A DNA stretch of 11,325 nt from DATNBT01 sp964579765. GTDB taxonomy: Bacteria > Acidobacteriota > Vicinamibacteria > Vicinamibacterales > CAVVIG01. How positions within the stretch are numbered: position 1 is the stretch's first letter; every line of letters starts with the position of its first letter. Positions 1 through 5,909 of the stretch are shown here, one piece after another. The translations under genes were made by a program, and so were the position numbers. Location of the stretch: positions 1 to 11,325 of the forward strand of contig CAZOIK010000352.1 of assembly GCA_964579765.1 (NCBI GenBank), given 5' to 3'. Below the pieces are notes generated by a model. The model did not search any database and was not told where the DNA came from. It saw nothing but the letters and a program-made list of their open reading frames with translations.

Positions 1-584
1 AGATGGTTCGTCGGCTCGTCGAGGAGCAGGAGGTCGGGCGACTGCAGCAGCAGCCGGCACAGCGCGACCCGCCGCCGCTCGCCGCCCGAGAGCGTCGTCA
101 CGGCGGCGTCGGGCGGCGGCAGCCGCAGCGCGTCCATCGCGAGATCGAGGCGCGAGTCGAGATCCCAGGCGTTGGCCGCGTCGATCTTGTCCTGGATGCG
201 CGCCTGCTCGTCGAGGACCTTCTCCATCTCCTCGGGCGAGAGATCCTCGCCGAGCTTCTCGTTGACCTGGTCGTAGCGCGTCAGCAGCGCCTTGACGTCG
301 GCGACGCCCTCCTCGACGTTGCCGAGCACGGTCTTCTTCGGGTCGAGCCGCGGCTCCTGGTGCAGGAAGCCGACCGAGACGCCGTCGGCGGGAAACGCTT
401 CGCCGAGAAAGCTCGTGTCCTCGCCCGCCATGATCTTCAGCAGCGAGCTCTTGCCGGCGCCGTTCAGGCCGAGCACGCCGATCTTGGCGCCGGGCAGGAA
501 CGAGAGCCAGATGTCGTCGAGCACTCTGGCGTCGGGAGGATGCACTTTCCCGAGGCCCTTCATTGTGTAGATGAACTGAGGCAT
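1..584 (-). CDS. ettA: Energy-dependent translational throttle protein EttA (ABC-F ATPase), N-terminal part
   Basis: The first 194 codons of an ABC-F ATPase are visible; the rest lies beyond the left edge. The start is the ATG at 584-582, opening MPQFIYTMKGLGKV, which closely matches the conserved EttA N-terminus. The first nucleotide-binding domain is nearly complete: Walker A GLNGAGKS at residues 39-46, ABC signature LSGGERRR at about 165-172, and Walker B LLLLDEPTNH at about 185-194, where the window ends. EttA family members are about 555 aa, so the linker and second ATPase domain are missing here. In E. coli, EttA binds the ribosomal E site and gates the first elongation step according to the ATP/ADP ratio; it is cytoplasmic and has no membrane domain. 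The gene is divergent from dinB with only 21 bp between start codons. No proper Shine-Dalgarno precedes the ATG. Another ABC-F paralogue is possible, but the N-terminus favours EttA. Confidence 0.93.
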   Translation of the reverse strand, partial: MPQFIYTMKGLGKVHPPDARVLDDIWLSFLPGAKIGVLGLNGAGKSSLLKIMAGEDTSFLGEAFPADGVSVGFLHQEPRLDPKKTVLGNVEEGVADVKALLTRYDQVNEKLGEDLSPEEMEKVLDEQARIQDKIDAANAWDLDSRLDLAMDALRLPPPDAAVTTLSGGERRRVALCRLLLQSPDLLLLDEPTNH

Positions 585-592
585 AGGAACTC

Positions 593-601
593 TATATTGT
601 A
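593..601. promoter_or_regulatory. Possible overlapping divergent -10 elements (ettA / dinB)
   Basis: The 21-bp gap between the two start codons is locally AT-rich in a GC-rich region. On the plus strand TATATT (593-598) is one mismatch from the sigma-70 -10 consensus and would place a transcription start near 605-606, at the dinB GTG itself. On the minus strand TACAAT (601-596) is also one mismatch away and would start transcription about 4-5 nt before the ettA ATG. No convincing -35 hexamer is seen for either. If real, both mRNAs would be leaderless or nearly so. This is inference from position and composition only. Confidence 0.3.
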
Positions 602-605
602 CTCC

Positions 606-1667
606 GTGGTGCGACGGATCCTTCACATCGACATGGACGCGTTCTACGCGTCGGTCGAACAGCGCGACGATCCGACGATCAGAGGCAAGCCCGTCGCCGT
701 CGGCGGCTCACCCACCGGCCGCGGCGTCGTCGCCGCGGCGAGCTACGAAGCGCGCGCGTTCGGCGTCCACTCCGCGATGTCGATGGCGCGCGCGGTGCGG
801 CTGTGTCCGCAGCTCGTCGTCGTCCGGCCCGACTTCCAGAAGTACCGCGCGGCCTCGAACGCCGTGTTCTCGATCTTTCGCGAAGTGACGCCGCTCGTCG
901 AAGGCCTGTCGCTCGACGAAGCCTATCTGGACGTGACCGAGAACGCGTGGGGCGAGCCGCTCGGCACGACCGTGGCCAAACGCATCAAGGCGCGCATTCT
1001 CGAGGAGACGCGGCTGACCGCCTCGGCCGGCGTGGCGCCGAACAAGTTTCTGGCGAAGGTCGCGTCCGGCTGGAAGAAGCCCGACGGCCTGACCGTCATC
1101 AGCCCCGAGCGCGTCGAGCCGTTCCTGCAGCAGCTGCCCGTGGACGCACTCTGGGGCGTCGGCCCCGTGACGGCGAAGAAGCTGCGGGGGCGCGGCGTCG
1201 AACGCCTCGTGGACGTGCGGACGACGGATGAGCGATTGCTGCGGGAGGCGGTCGGCAGCCTGGCGGACTGGCTGCGCCAGCTCGCGAACGGCGTCGATGA
1301 CCGCCCGGTGACGCCGCACCGCGAGGCCAAATCGTCGGGCACGGAGAACACGTATCCGGAAGATCTCGTGGACATCGCCGTCATCCGCGAGGAGATCGCC
1401 GAGATGGCCGGGCACGCCGTAAGCTGGCTGGCGCGCAAAGCGCTGACGGCGCGGACGGTCACCATCAAGGTGCGTTACTCCGATTTCACCACCCTGACAC
1501 GCAGTCACACCGCGGCGCCCACGCGCGACGAGGCGGCGCTGACGTCGCGCGCCGTCGCGCTGCTCGACAAGACGGAGGCCGGGCGCCGTCCCGTGCGGCT
1601 GCTCGGCGTGTCGGTCCACAACTTCTCCACCGGCGGCGAACTGCCGTTGTTCGACTCGGTGCTATGA
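606..1667 (+). CDS. dinB: DNA polymerase IV (Y-family, DinB)
   Basis: Error-prone translesion polymerase of 353 aa, the usual length for the family (E. coli 351). The N-terminus VVRRILHIDMDAFYASVEQ matches other DinB proteins, so I place the start at GTG 606; GTG 609 and TTG 597 are alternatives. The open frame continues upstream to the window edge, but only as the antisense of ettA. Visible landmarks are metal ligand D9, steric-gate Y14, the palm motif SLDEAYLDV with catalytic D104/E105, a helix-hairpin-helix region (LWGVGPVTAKKL, about 182-193), and the little-finger domain (about 240-340). The C-terminus ELPLFD (345-350) resembles the beta-clamp-binding motif (QLxLF type) expected at this position. 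The TGA stop lies 7 nt before the next gene, suggesting co-transcription. No SOS/LexA box was recognised in the very short upstream gap. Confidence 0.95.
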   Translation: MVRRILHIDMDAFYASVEQRDDPTIRGKPVAVGGSPTGRGVVAAASYEARAFGVHSAMSMARAVRLCPQLVVVRPDFQKYRAASNAVFSIFREVTPLVEGLSLDEAYLDVTENAWGEPLGTTVAKRIKARILEETRLTASAGVAPNKFLAKVASGWKKPDGLTVISPERVEPFLQQLPVDALWGVGPVTAKKLRGRGVERLVDVRTTDERLLREAVGSLADWLRQLANGVDDRPVTPHREAKSSGTENTYPEDLVDIAVIREEIAEMAGHAVSWLARKALTARTVTIKVRYSDFTTLTRSHTAAPTRDEAALTSRAVALLDKTEAGRRPVRLLGVSVHNFSTGGELPLFDSVL

Positions 1668-1674
1668 TCGCGCT

Positions 1675-1905
1675 GTGTTGAAAGGAACGCGCGACGCCCT
1701 CGTCAAGAAGCTCCAGCCCGTGAGCATCCACGGCCAGATGTCGGTGGATGTGTACTTCACCGATCTCTCCGATCCGGACGGCCAGGTCAACGTCGCCCGC
1801 GTCGGCCACGAAGCCGTCGATTCGACGATCGAACCCGGCGACACGGTCAAGCTCGAGTACCTCGTCGGGCAGGTGGTCAAGGTGTCGCGGGTCGTTCCGG
1901 TCTAA
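1675..1905 (+). CDS. Small conserved-looking protein of unknown function (76 aa)
   Basis: I do not recognise this family. The frame opens with GTG at 1675 (MLKGTRDALVKK; TTG 1678 is an alternative), 7 nt after the dinB stop, and closes with TAA 12 nt before the carbonic anhydrase start. This tight same-strand spacing argues for a real gene in a three-gene transcript. The product is acidic to neutral and has no signal peptide or membrane segment. After a short basic N-terminal helix, alternating hydrophobic residues (MSVDVYFTDL, QVNVARVG, DTVKLEYLVGQVVKVSRVVPV) suggest a small beta-rich fold, with a PGDTVKLEYL stretch like those in small barrel domains. The start context shows no good Shine-Dalgarno, so translation may be coupled to dinB. 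The fold reading is inference from hydrophobic pattern only. Confidence 0.7.
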   Translation: MLKGTRDALVKKLQPVSIHGQMSVDVYFTDLSDPDGQVNVARVGHEAVDSTIEPGDTVKLEYLVGQVVKVSRVVPV

Positions 1906-1917
1906 ACTCTCCCTCGC

Positions 1918-2529
1918 GTGATTTCCGCAGAGGACGCCCTCGCGCGGCTGCGCGAAGGCAACCGGCGCTTCGTCGCCGGCCAGCCCACCACGCCGCCGCT
2001 CACGAGCTACGAGCGCCGGGCGCTCGCGGCCGATCAGTCGCCGTTCGCCATCATCCTCGGCTGCTCCGACTCGCGCGTGCCCGCCGAGCTCGTGTTCGAC
2101 CAGGGCTTCGGGGATCTGTTCGTCATCCGCGTTGCCGGCAACATCGTCGCGCCGTCACAGGTTGGGAGCGTCGAGTTCGCGGCCGCCAAGTTCGGCACAA
2201 AGCTCGTCGTCGTAATGGGGCACTCCGGCTGCGGCGCGATCACGGCCGCGGTCGAGGAGCTGCTCGACGGCGCGCAGCCCGAGTCGAAGAGCCTCAAGTC
2301 GATCGTCGATCGCGTGCGCCCGTCGGTCGAGACCGTCATCGCCGTCAACCGCCACATGGATCGCAAGACGCTGATCCGAGAAGCCGTCCGCGCCAACGTC
2401 CGCGCGTCGGTCGATCATCTGCGTCACGGGTCCGAACTGCTGGAGCGGCTGACGCAGACCGACGGTCTCGTTATCGTCGGCGCGAAGTACTCGCTCGACA
2501 CCGGCGTGGTGGCGTTCCTCGACGTGTAG
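1918..2529 (+). CDS. Beta-class carbonic anhydrase
   Basis: Reversible hydration of CO2 to bicarbonate by a zinc enzyme of 203 aa, typical for the bacterial beta class. The signature is unmistakable: CSDSRVP (residues 49-55) supplies zinc ligand C49 and the D51/R53 dyad, and HSGCGA (102-107) supplies H102 and C105. Between them GDLFVIRVAGN (65-75) and VGSVEFAA are standard, and the C-terminal GLVIVGAKYSLDTG is the expected final strand. No signal peptide is seen, so it is probably cytoplasmic and supplies bicarbonate to carboxylases or buffers pH. The start is GTG 1918, 12 nt after the upstream small gene; no Shine-Dalgarno is evident. It is the last gene of the dinB group and runs convergent to the minus-strand block. 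The neighbours give no clue to a special role. The symbol (can/cynT-like) cannot be settled from sequence alone. Confidence 0.95.
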   Translation: MISAEDALARLREGNRRFVAGQPTTPPLTSYERRALAADQSPFAIILGCSDSRVPAELVFDQGFGDLFVIRVAGNIVAPSQVGSVEFAAAKFGTKLVVVMGHSGCGAITAAVEELLDGAQPESKSLKSIVDRVRPSVETVIAVNRHMDRKTLIREAVRANVRASVDHLRHGSELLERLTQTDGLVIVGAKYSLDTGVVAFLDV

Positions 2530-2533
2530 CGCC

Positions 2534-2575
2534 GGCCTTCAGGCCTGTCTGGCCCGCGTCCGCACATCGGTTTTT
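2534..2575 (+). terminator. Possible weak terminator / GGCC inverted repeat after carbonic anhydrase
   Basis: Five bases after the carbonic anhydrase stop, GGCC-TTCA-GGCC (2534-2545) can fold, and a third GGCC follows at 2551-2554. A T5 run occurs at 2571-2575, but it is about 25 nt beyond the hairpin, so this is a poor fit to a canonical intrinsic terminator. The CGGCCTTCAGGCC core resembles short GC-rich inverted repeats I recall from acidobacterial intergenic regions; that is from memory and unverified. Confidence 0.25.
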
Positions 2576-2594
2576 CAGTCTGCACCGCACAATA

Positions 2595-2610
2595 GTCCTC
2601 GTACGAGGAC
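2595..2610. repeat. Perfect 16-bp palindrome
   Basis: GTCCTCGTACGAGGAC is identical to its reverse complement with no spacer. It lies at the left end of the degenerate 21-bp-period array and overlaps its first recognisable unit (GTACGAGGACAGTTTG, 2601-2616). Spacer-free palindromes of this length suit a dimeric DNA-binding protein or cruciform better than an RNA terminator, and no U-tract follows. No known operator consensus is recognised. Confidence 0.6.
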
Positions 2611-2876
2611 AGTTTGACCGCGTACATGGTCTCGGATCACCGTGCGGATGACGGTCTGACCTGGTACGAGCTCGCGCGCACCCGGTGACAGGTGCCGCAA
2701 TACCCGTGCGGATGACCGTTTGCCTGCGGCGGACGACGATCGCGCGCGTGCGGATGACAGTCTGCTCGTGAACAAGGTGCAGTTGCGCGCGTGCGGACGA
2801 CGATCGCGCCCGTGCAGGTGAGAATCGCGCGGCCGCAACCGATACTCTGCGGCTCGCAACCTCTGATCGCGCGGCT
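2600..2876. repeat. Degenerate tandem repeat array, period about 21 bp (roughly 12-13 units)
   Basis: The clearest units are GTGCGGATGACGGTCTG (2642-2658), GTGCGGATGACCGTTTG (2706-2722) and GTGCGGATGACAGTCTG (2748-2764), plus two exact copies of GCGGACGACGATCGCGC (2729-2745 and 2793-2809). Unit starts fall near 2600, 2620, 2642, 2663, 2684, 2706, 2727, 2748, 2770, 2791, 2812, 2833 and 2855, so spacing is 20-22 bp throughout. The consensus begins GTGCGGATGACGATCGC. Weaker units (2663, 2684, 2770, 2833) keep only part of it. Units abut with no unique spacers. The array sits in a convergent intergenic spacer. Antisense translation gives repeated QTVIRT-like peptides but no plausible protein. Confidence 0.65.
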
Positions 2877-3004
2877 CGGCGGCCTGTGTGCGGTCCGCGC
2901 CGCATGTTTCAGCGTCTGCGGGGAACGTATGCGCGCGCGCGCCGACACGTAGAACGGCCGCGCGCGAGCCTGCACGCCGGAATTCTGTCAGTGACGACGG
3001 GGAT

Positions 3005-3427
3005 TCAGACCGTCTCCACCCTTCGCTCGTAGCGCCGCGCGAGTTTCACGGCCCACATGTGGACGGACGGAACGACGGCGCATCGTGTCCCGTCGTACGC
3101 CGTCCACATCAGCACGCCCCATGCAATCGCGAACGCGAGGTCGGCGCCCCATCGGACGTCCTTCGCGAGCACCCTGACGAACCACGGCGAGACGGCCTCG
3201 ACGACATGCAGGGTGCCGATGGCCACGGCAGTCATCGCGGCGAGCAGCATCGAGTGCACCGCGTGAAAGCGAATCGACCACAGATGGCCGTTGTGGCGCG
3301 AGGTGAGTAGCAACGCACCCGCGAAGGGGGGACAGACGTAGCACAGCAGGCGCGCCGTCCCATCCGAGAGCGAGTCGAGAGCCACCTGAAGCGCCGAGAG
3401 CCAGCGGGGTTTCGTCCAGAGGGTCAT
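3005..3427 (-). CDS. Small multi-pass membrane protein, DUF4870/Tic20-like
   Basis: The 140-aa frame starts at ATG 3427-3425. An upstream in-frame start at 3502 exists, but AAGGAG at 3441-3436 lies 8 nt before the chosen ATG, making this the best-supported start in the window. Three hydrophobic segments are visible at about residues 26-43, 54-77 and 93-112. The central HLWSIRFHAVHSMLLAA (48-64) resembles the RFHAxQS signature of DUF4870-type membrane proteins, whose function is unknown; the assignment rests on that motif and the topology. The tail is basic (KLARRYERR), suggesting a cytoplasmic C-terminus. It is downstream of the acyltransferase on the same strand but 144 bp away, behind a probable terminator and with its own structured leader, so it probably has separate control. 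It ends in TGA facing the carbonic anhydrase. An overlapping 157-aa minus frame lacks a protein-like composition and was discarded. Confidence 0.75.
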   Translation of the reverse strand: MTLWTKPRWLSALQVALDSLSDGTARLLCYVCPPFAGALLLTSRHNGHLWSIRFHAVHSMLLAAMTAVAIGTLHVVEAVSPWFVRVLAKDVRWGADLAFAIAWGVLMWTAYDGTRCAVVPSVHMWAVKLARRYERRVETV

Positions 3428-3435
3428 CGCGGCTG

Positions 3436-3441
3436 CTCCTT
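3436..3441 (-). promoter_or_regulatory. Strong ribosome binding site deciding the membrane-protein start
   Basis: AAGGAG on the minus strand with an 8-nt spacer to ATG 3427-3425. It selects the 140-aa form over the longer frame from 3502. Most other genes in this window lack such a site, which makes it stand out. Confidence 0.75.
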
Positions 3442-3480
3442 GCGCTGTGAAACAGCGCCACCCGATGCGTCCGATCGGGT
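3442..3480 (-). promoter_or_regulatory. Twin-hairpin leader directly upstream of the Shine-Dalgarno
   Basis: In the minus-strand transcript two perfect 7-bp stems follow each other with one base between: ACCCGAT-CGGACGC-ATCGGGT (3480-3460), then GCGCTGT-TTC-ACAGCGC (3458-3442). The second stem ends immediately before AAGGAG. Such placement can present or occlude the ribosome site, as in a cis-regulatory RNA or protein-binding leader. No U-tract follows, so it is not an intrinsic terminator. I do not match it to a known riboswitch class. Confidence 0.45.
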
Positions 3481-3534
3481 TCGACGAACTCAGCCGCAAC
3501 ATTCGTACCTGTAAACGCGGTCGAAATTTCTCGG

Positions 3535-3552
3535 AAAAACGCCGTTCACGGC
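3535..3552 (-). terminator. Probable short intrinsic terminator after the acyltransferase
   Basis: On the minus strand GCCG-TGAA-CGGC (3552-3541) is followed by GTTTTT (3540-3535), 20 nt after the acyltransferase stop at 3572. The stem is only 4 bp (5 if T-A closes), which is short, but the T5 run is correctly placed. It would separate the acyltransferase from the small membrane protein. Confidence 0.45.
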
Positions 3553-3571
3553 CGGTATTGGCATGAAGAAA

Positions 3572-4804
3572 TTACACGGACGATGTAAACGAACGCATCA
3601 ACCCAGCCCTGTAGCGGCCGGGCTTGCCGTACGTGACGAATCGCTTCAACCTCAGGAACGGAGACTCGACCACGCGCCAGCTGACGAGCGCGACGGCCGT
3701 CGTCAGCGCGTACGCCGAGAGCACGAAGAGCGCGTTGCCCGGCAGGTGCGAGCCGGCGACGAGCGGCAGCCGGCGCGACGGGAGGACGCTCGTGCCAAGC
3801 CACCAGATCACGAGCTGGTGCCAGACGTACATGCCGTAGCTGTAGCGGCCGAAGAAACGCAGGACCGGATGCGTCCAGAGCCGCGCCTGCGCGCGCCCTG
3901 CAGGTGCGCTCACTGCGCCGACGATCATCGTGCCGCCAAGCAACGCGAGCGCGGGATAGCCCGCGATTTGAGTGAGCGCGCCTTCGGGCTCGAGCAGGTC
4001 GCGTCGGTAGACGGCGACGAGCGTCGCGACAGCGGCGACGGCCACCGGCGCCGTCCACCGCTGCAGCCGCCGCCACGCCCCGGCGTCGCGCGCCAGCGCG
4101 GCGCTGACGGCGCCGAGCACGAGGCCATCGACACGCGTCGGCAGAAGGACGTACACGGCCGTCGAAGGTCCATACGCCGCGACGACGAACGCGCGGCACG
4201 CGATTGCCGCGATCTCGATCGCGAGCGCCGATCGAATCAACGTGCGCCGGCTCGTCGCCATCACGACCACCGGCCAGGCGATGTAGAACTGCTCTTCGAC
4301 CGACAGCGACCACAGATGACCCGTGTGCCACGCGGCCGCCGACCAGCCGTGCCGCGCAATCATCGCGTTCACGAGATACGTCCAGTACCACGGCTGCGCG
4401 GCGCGCAGGCGCGACGCGTCGGCGAGGGTCGTCACGCCGACGGCCGGCGCGATGACGGTCGCACACGCGACGAAGATCAGATACAGGGGAAAGATTCTCA
4501 GGACGCGGCGCGCATAGAACGTGCGGAAGTACGCCGGACTGCCCTTCGCGTCGAGCAGGATGCCGGTGATCAGGAATCCGGAGAGGACGAAGAACAGATC
4601 GACGCCAATCCAGCCCATGCCGAGCAGGCCCTGGACTATCTGCTCGTGAGAACCGGCATACGGGAGGCCGCGCGCGGCGTGATACGTCAGGACGGCGAGA
4701 ATGGCGAGCCCGCGGACGCCGTCGAGCGCCGGGATGTGCCCGGCGTTCTCTTTGTAGGCGACGACGTTCCCCTGCGCAGACAGTTGTTTCCGCTCCACTG
4801 GCAA
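3572..4804 (-). CDS. Membrane acyltransferase, OafA/YrhL family (acyltransferase type 3)
   Basis: Integral membrane O-acyltransferase of about 410 aa, the normal size for a stand-alone AT3 domain without a fused SGNH domain. These enzymes move acetyl or other acyl groups onto cell-surface sugars such as O-antigen, exopolysaccharide or peptidoglycan. Family marks: ALDGVRGLAILAVLTYH (26-42) contains the conserved R31-x10-H42 pair; GVDLFFVLSGFLI (67-79); RRVLRIFPLY (99-108); and HLWSLSVEEQFYIAWPV (163-179). Multiple hydrophobic helices follow to the basic C-terminus. TTG 4804 is the first start, but it lies within a 6-bp hairpin, and GTG 4798 is an equally good choice; neither has a clear ribosome site. 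The gene follows the cyclophilin gene by 40 bp on the same strand, so it may end that operon. The acceptor substrate cannot be told. Confidence 0.92.
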   Translation of the reverse strand: MPVERKQLSAQGNVVAYKENAGHIPALDGVRGLAILAVLTYHAARGLPYAGSHEQIVQGLLGMGWIGVDLFFVLSGFLITGILLDAKGSPAYFRTFYARRVLRIFPLYLIFVACATVIAPAVGVTTLADASRLRAAQPWYWTYLVNAMIARHGWSAAAWHTGHLWSLSVEEQFYIAWPVVVMATSRRTLIRSALAIEIAAIACRAFVVAAYGPSTAVYVLLPTRVDGLVLGAVSAALARDAGAWRRLQRWTAPVAVAAVATLVAVYRRDLLEPEGALTQIAGYPALALLGGTMIVGAVSAPAGRAQARLWTHPVLRFFGRYSYGMYVWHQLVIWWLGTSVLPSRRLPLVAGSHLPGNALFVLSAYALTTAVALVSWRVVESPFLRLKRFVTYGKPGRYRAGLMRSFTSSV

Positions 4805-4844
4805 CCGCCGAGCGGTTGAGCAAAGAGCGATCCACGGGATGGCC

Positions 4845-5909
4845 TTACGGCCGCTGAATGGTGACGGACTTCAGCTCGACGCGGGTGTTGGGGGTCTCGC
4901 CGGTACGGGGCGTCTGCTCGATCTGCTGCACGACGTTCATGCCGTCCACGACGCGGGCAAAGGCCGTGTAGTTGCCGTCGAGCGCCGGCGGCGCGTCGCC
5001 GGTGACGATGAAGAACGACGTGGTCGCCTCGGCGCCGTTCCCCCGCGCCATCGAGACGACGCCCTTCACGTGCTTCGTGTCGTTGATCTCCGGCGCGAGC
5101 GGGCGAATCAGCGTCTGCTGCTTCTCGGTCAACGGCGTGGCGCGCGTGTTCATCGCACCGGTTTGAATCACGAATCCGGGCGCGACGCGGTGAAACGCGA
5201 CGCCGGTGTAGACGCCGGCATCCGCAAGCCGCAGAAACTGGCGGACGGTTTCCGGCGCCTTGTCGGCGAGAAATTCGATCGTGATCGGGCCGTCGCTCGT
5301 GTCGAGCACGGCGCGGTACGACCCCAGCTGCTGCACGGTGTCGTGGACGTAGAGCACCGGCGGCGTGTCGCGGATCGTCACCTTCCTGATCTCGACGCGC
5401 TCGGTGGCCACGCCCTTCTCGTCCACCGGCGTCTCCGAGATCTTCTGCACGACCTCGATGCCGTCCGAGACGTGGCCGAACACGGTGTACTTGCCGTCGA
5501 GGCCCGGCTGATCGACGACCGCGATGAAGAACTGCTGACCGGCGCTGTCGGGCCTGCCGGGAATCGTCACGGCCGCCACCGACCCGCGCGTCATCTTCGC
5601 CGCCCGCGGCTCGTCCTTCACGGCGTTGAGCCCGCCGCTGCCCCACTGCGCGCGCTTCGCCGGATCCCTCGTCAGCGGATCGCCGCCCTGCACGATCCCG
5701 TACTTGATCATCTTGTGGAAGACGGTCCCGTCGTACCCGCCTTCCGCCGCGATCTTCGTGAAGTACGCCGTCGTCAGCGGCGCCGCGGACGGATCGAGAT
5801 CGACGACGAACGTGCCCGCCGTCGTCTCGACGACGGCCTGCTTCGGCGCGGGCGCGGGCGCGGCCGCCTGCAGCAGTCCGACGAGCCACGCCAGCGCCAG
5901 CGCCGTCAT
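4845..5909 (-). CDS. Secreted peptidyl-prolyl isomerase with two cyclophilin domains
   Basis: A 354-aa protein from ATG 5909-5907; this start forms a 4-bp ATGA overlap with the pgsA stop, and an in-frame upstream extension to 5993 runs inside pgsA. The N-terminus MTALALAWLVGLLQAAAPAP is hydrophobic and then Ala/Pro-rich, read as a signal peptide or membrane anchor, so the protein probably acts in the periplasm. Cyclophilin domain 1 spans about 25-180 (FHKMIKYGIVQGGD 64-77; QQFFIAV 125-131; LDGKYTVFG 137-145). Domain 2 spans about 198-352 (FHRVAPGFVIQTG 239-251; SFFIV 298-302; LDGNYTAFA 310-318). The residue equivalent to catalytic Arg55 of human CypA is Lys66 in domain 1 but Arg241 in domain 2. 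The equivalent of Gln111 is Gln126 in domain 1 but Ser298 in domain 2. Each domain thus lacks one usual active-site residue, so full isomerase activity is uncertain. Most bacterial cyclophilins have a single domain. Confidence 0.92.
   Translation of the reverse strand: MTALALAWLVGLLQAAAPAPAPKQAVVETTAGTFVVDLDPSAAPLTTAYFTKIAAEGGYDGTVFHKMIKYGIVQGGDPLTRDPAKRAQWGSGGLNAVKDEPRAAKMTRGSVAAVTIPGRPDSAGQQFFIAVVDQPGLDGKYTVFGHVSDGIEVVQKISETPVDEKGVATERVEIRKVTIRDTPPVLYVHDTVQQLGSYRAVLDTSDGPITIEFLADKAPETVRQFLRLADAGVYTGVAFHRVAPGFVIQTGAMNTRATPLTEKQQTLIRPLAPEINDTKHVKGVVSMARGNGAEATTSFFIVTGDAPPALDGNYTAFARVVDGMNVVQQIEQTPRTGETPNTRVELKSVTIQRP

Larger units (their letters stand above)
2530..3004. other. Convergent intergenic spacer without a credible gene
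   Basis: This 475-bp stretch separates the 3' ends of the carbonic anhydrase (plus) and the small membrane protein (minus). The frames across it are arginine-rich, repetitive and match nothing recognisable. It holds a short GGCC inverted repeat, a T5 run, a 16-bp palindrome, a degenerate repeat array with a ~21-bp period, and an 18-bp alternating purine/pyrimidine tract around 2925-2942. Since both flanking genes end here, a promoter role for either is not expected. Confidence 0.75.

Noticed and set aside
3..605. Long upstream extension of the dinB frame
   Set aside because: The added residues are Arg/Glu/Leu-rich antisense of ettA, whose real minus-strand protein has Walker A, signature and Walker B motifs. 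DinB homology begins at about 606.
585..605. LexA/SOS box upstream of dinB
   Set aside because: No CTG-n10-CAG or GAAC-n4-GTTC type site was found in the short gap.
2600..2876. CRISPR array
   Set aside because: The repeats abut at ~21 bp with no unique spacers, the units are degenerate, and no cas genes are present.
2471..2905. 144-aa minus-strand frame across the spacer
   Set aside because: It has low-complexity Arg/Ser/Thr composition produced by the repeats, shows no recognisable motif, and overlaps the carbonic anhydrase antisense.
2988..3461. 157-aa minus frame overlapping the membrane protein
   Set aside because: It has no hydrophobic pattern or motif and no ribosome site. The 3005-3427 frame has an RFHA motif, three membrane segments and AAGGAG.
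3563..4819. 418-aa plus-strand frame opposite the acyltransferase
   Set aside because: Its Arg/His/Asp/Gln-rich composition is typical of an antisense shadow in GC-rich DNA. The minus frame carries the clear AT3 motifs.
4802..4852. Two small hairpins (CAACCG/CGGTTG and GGCC-TTAC-GGCC) between the cyclophilin and acyltransferase genes as a terminator
   Set aside because: Neither is followed by a U-tract on the minus strand, and the gap is only 40 bp. They may affect the choice of acyltransferase start instead.
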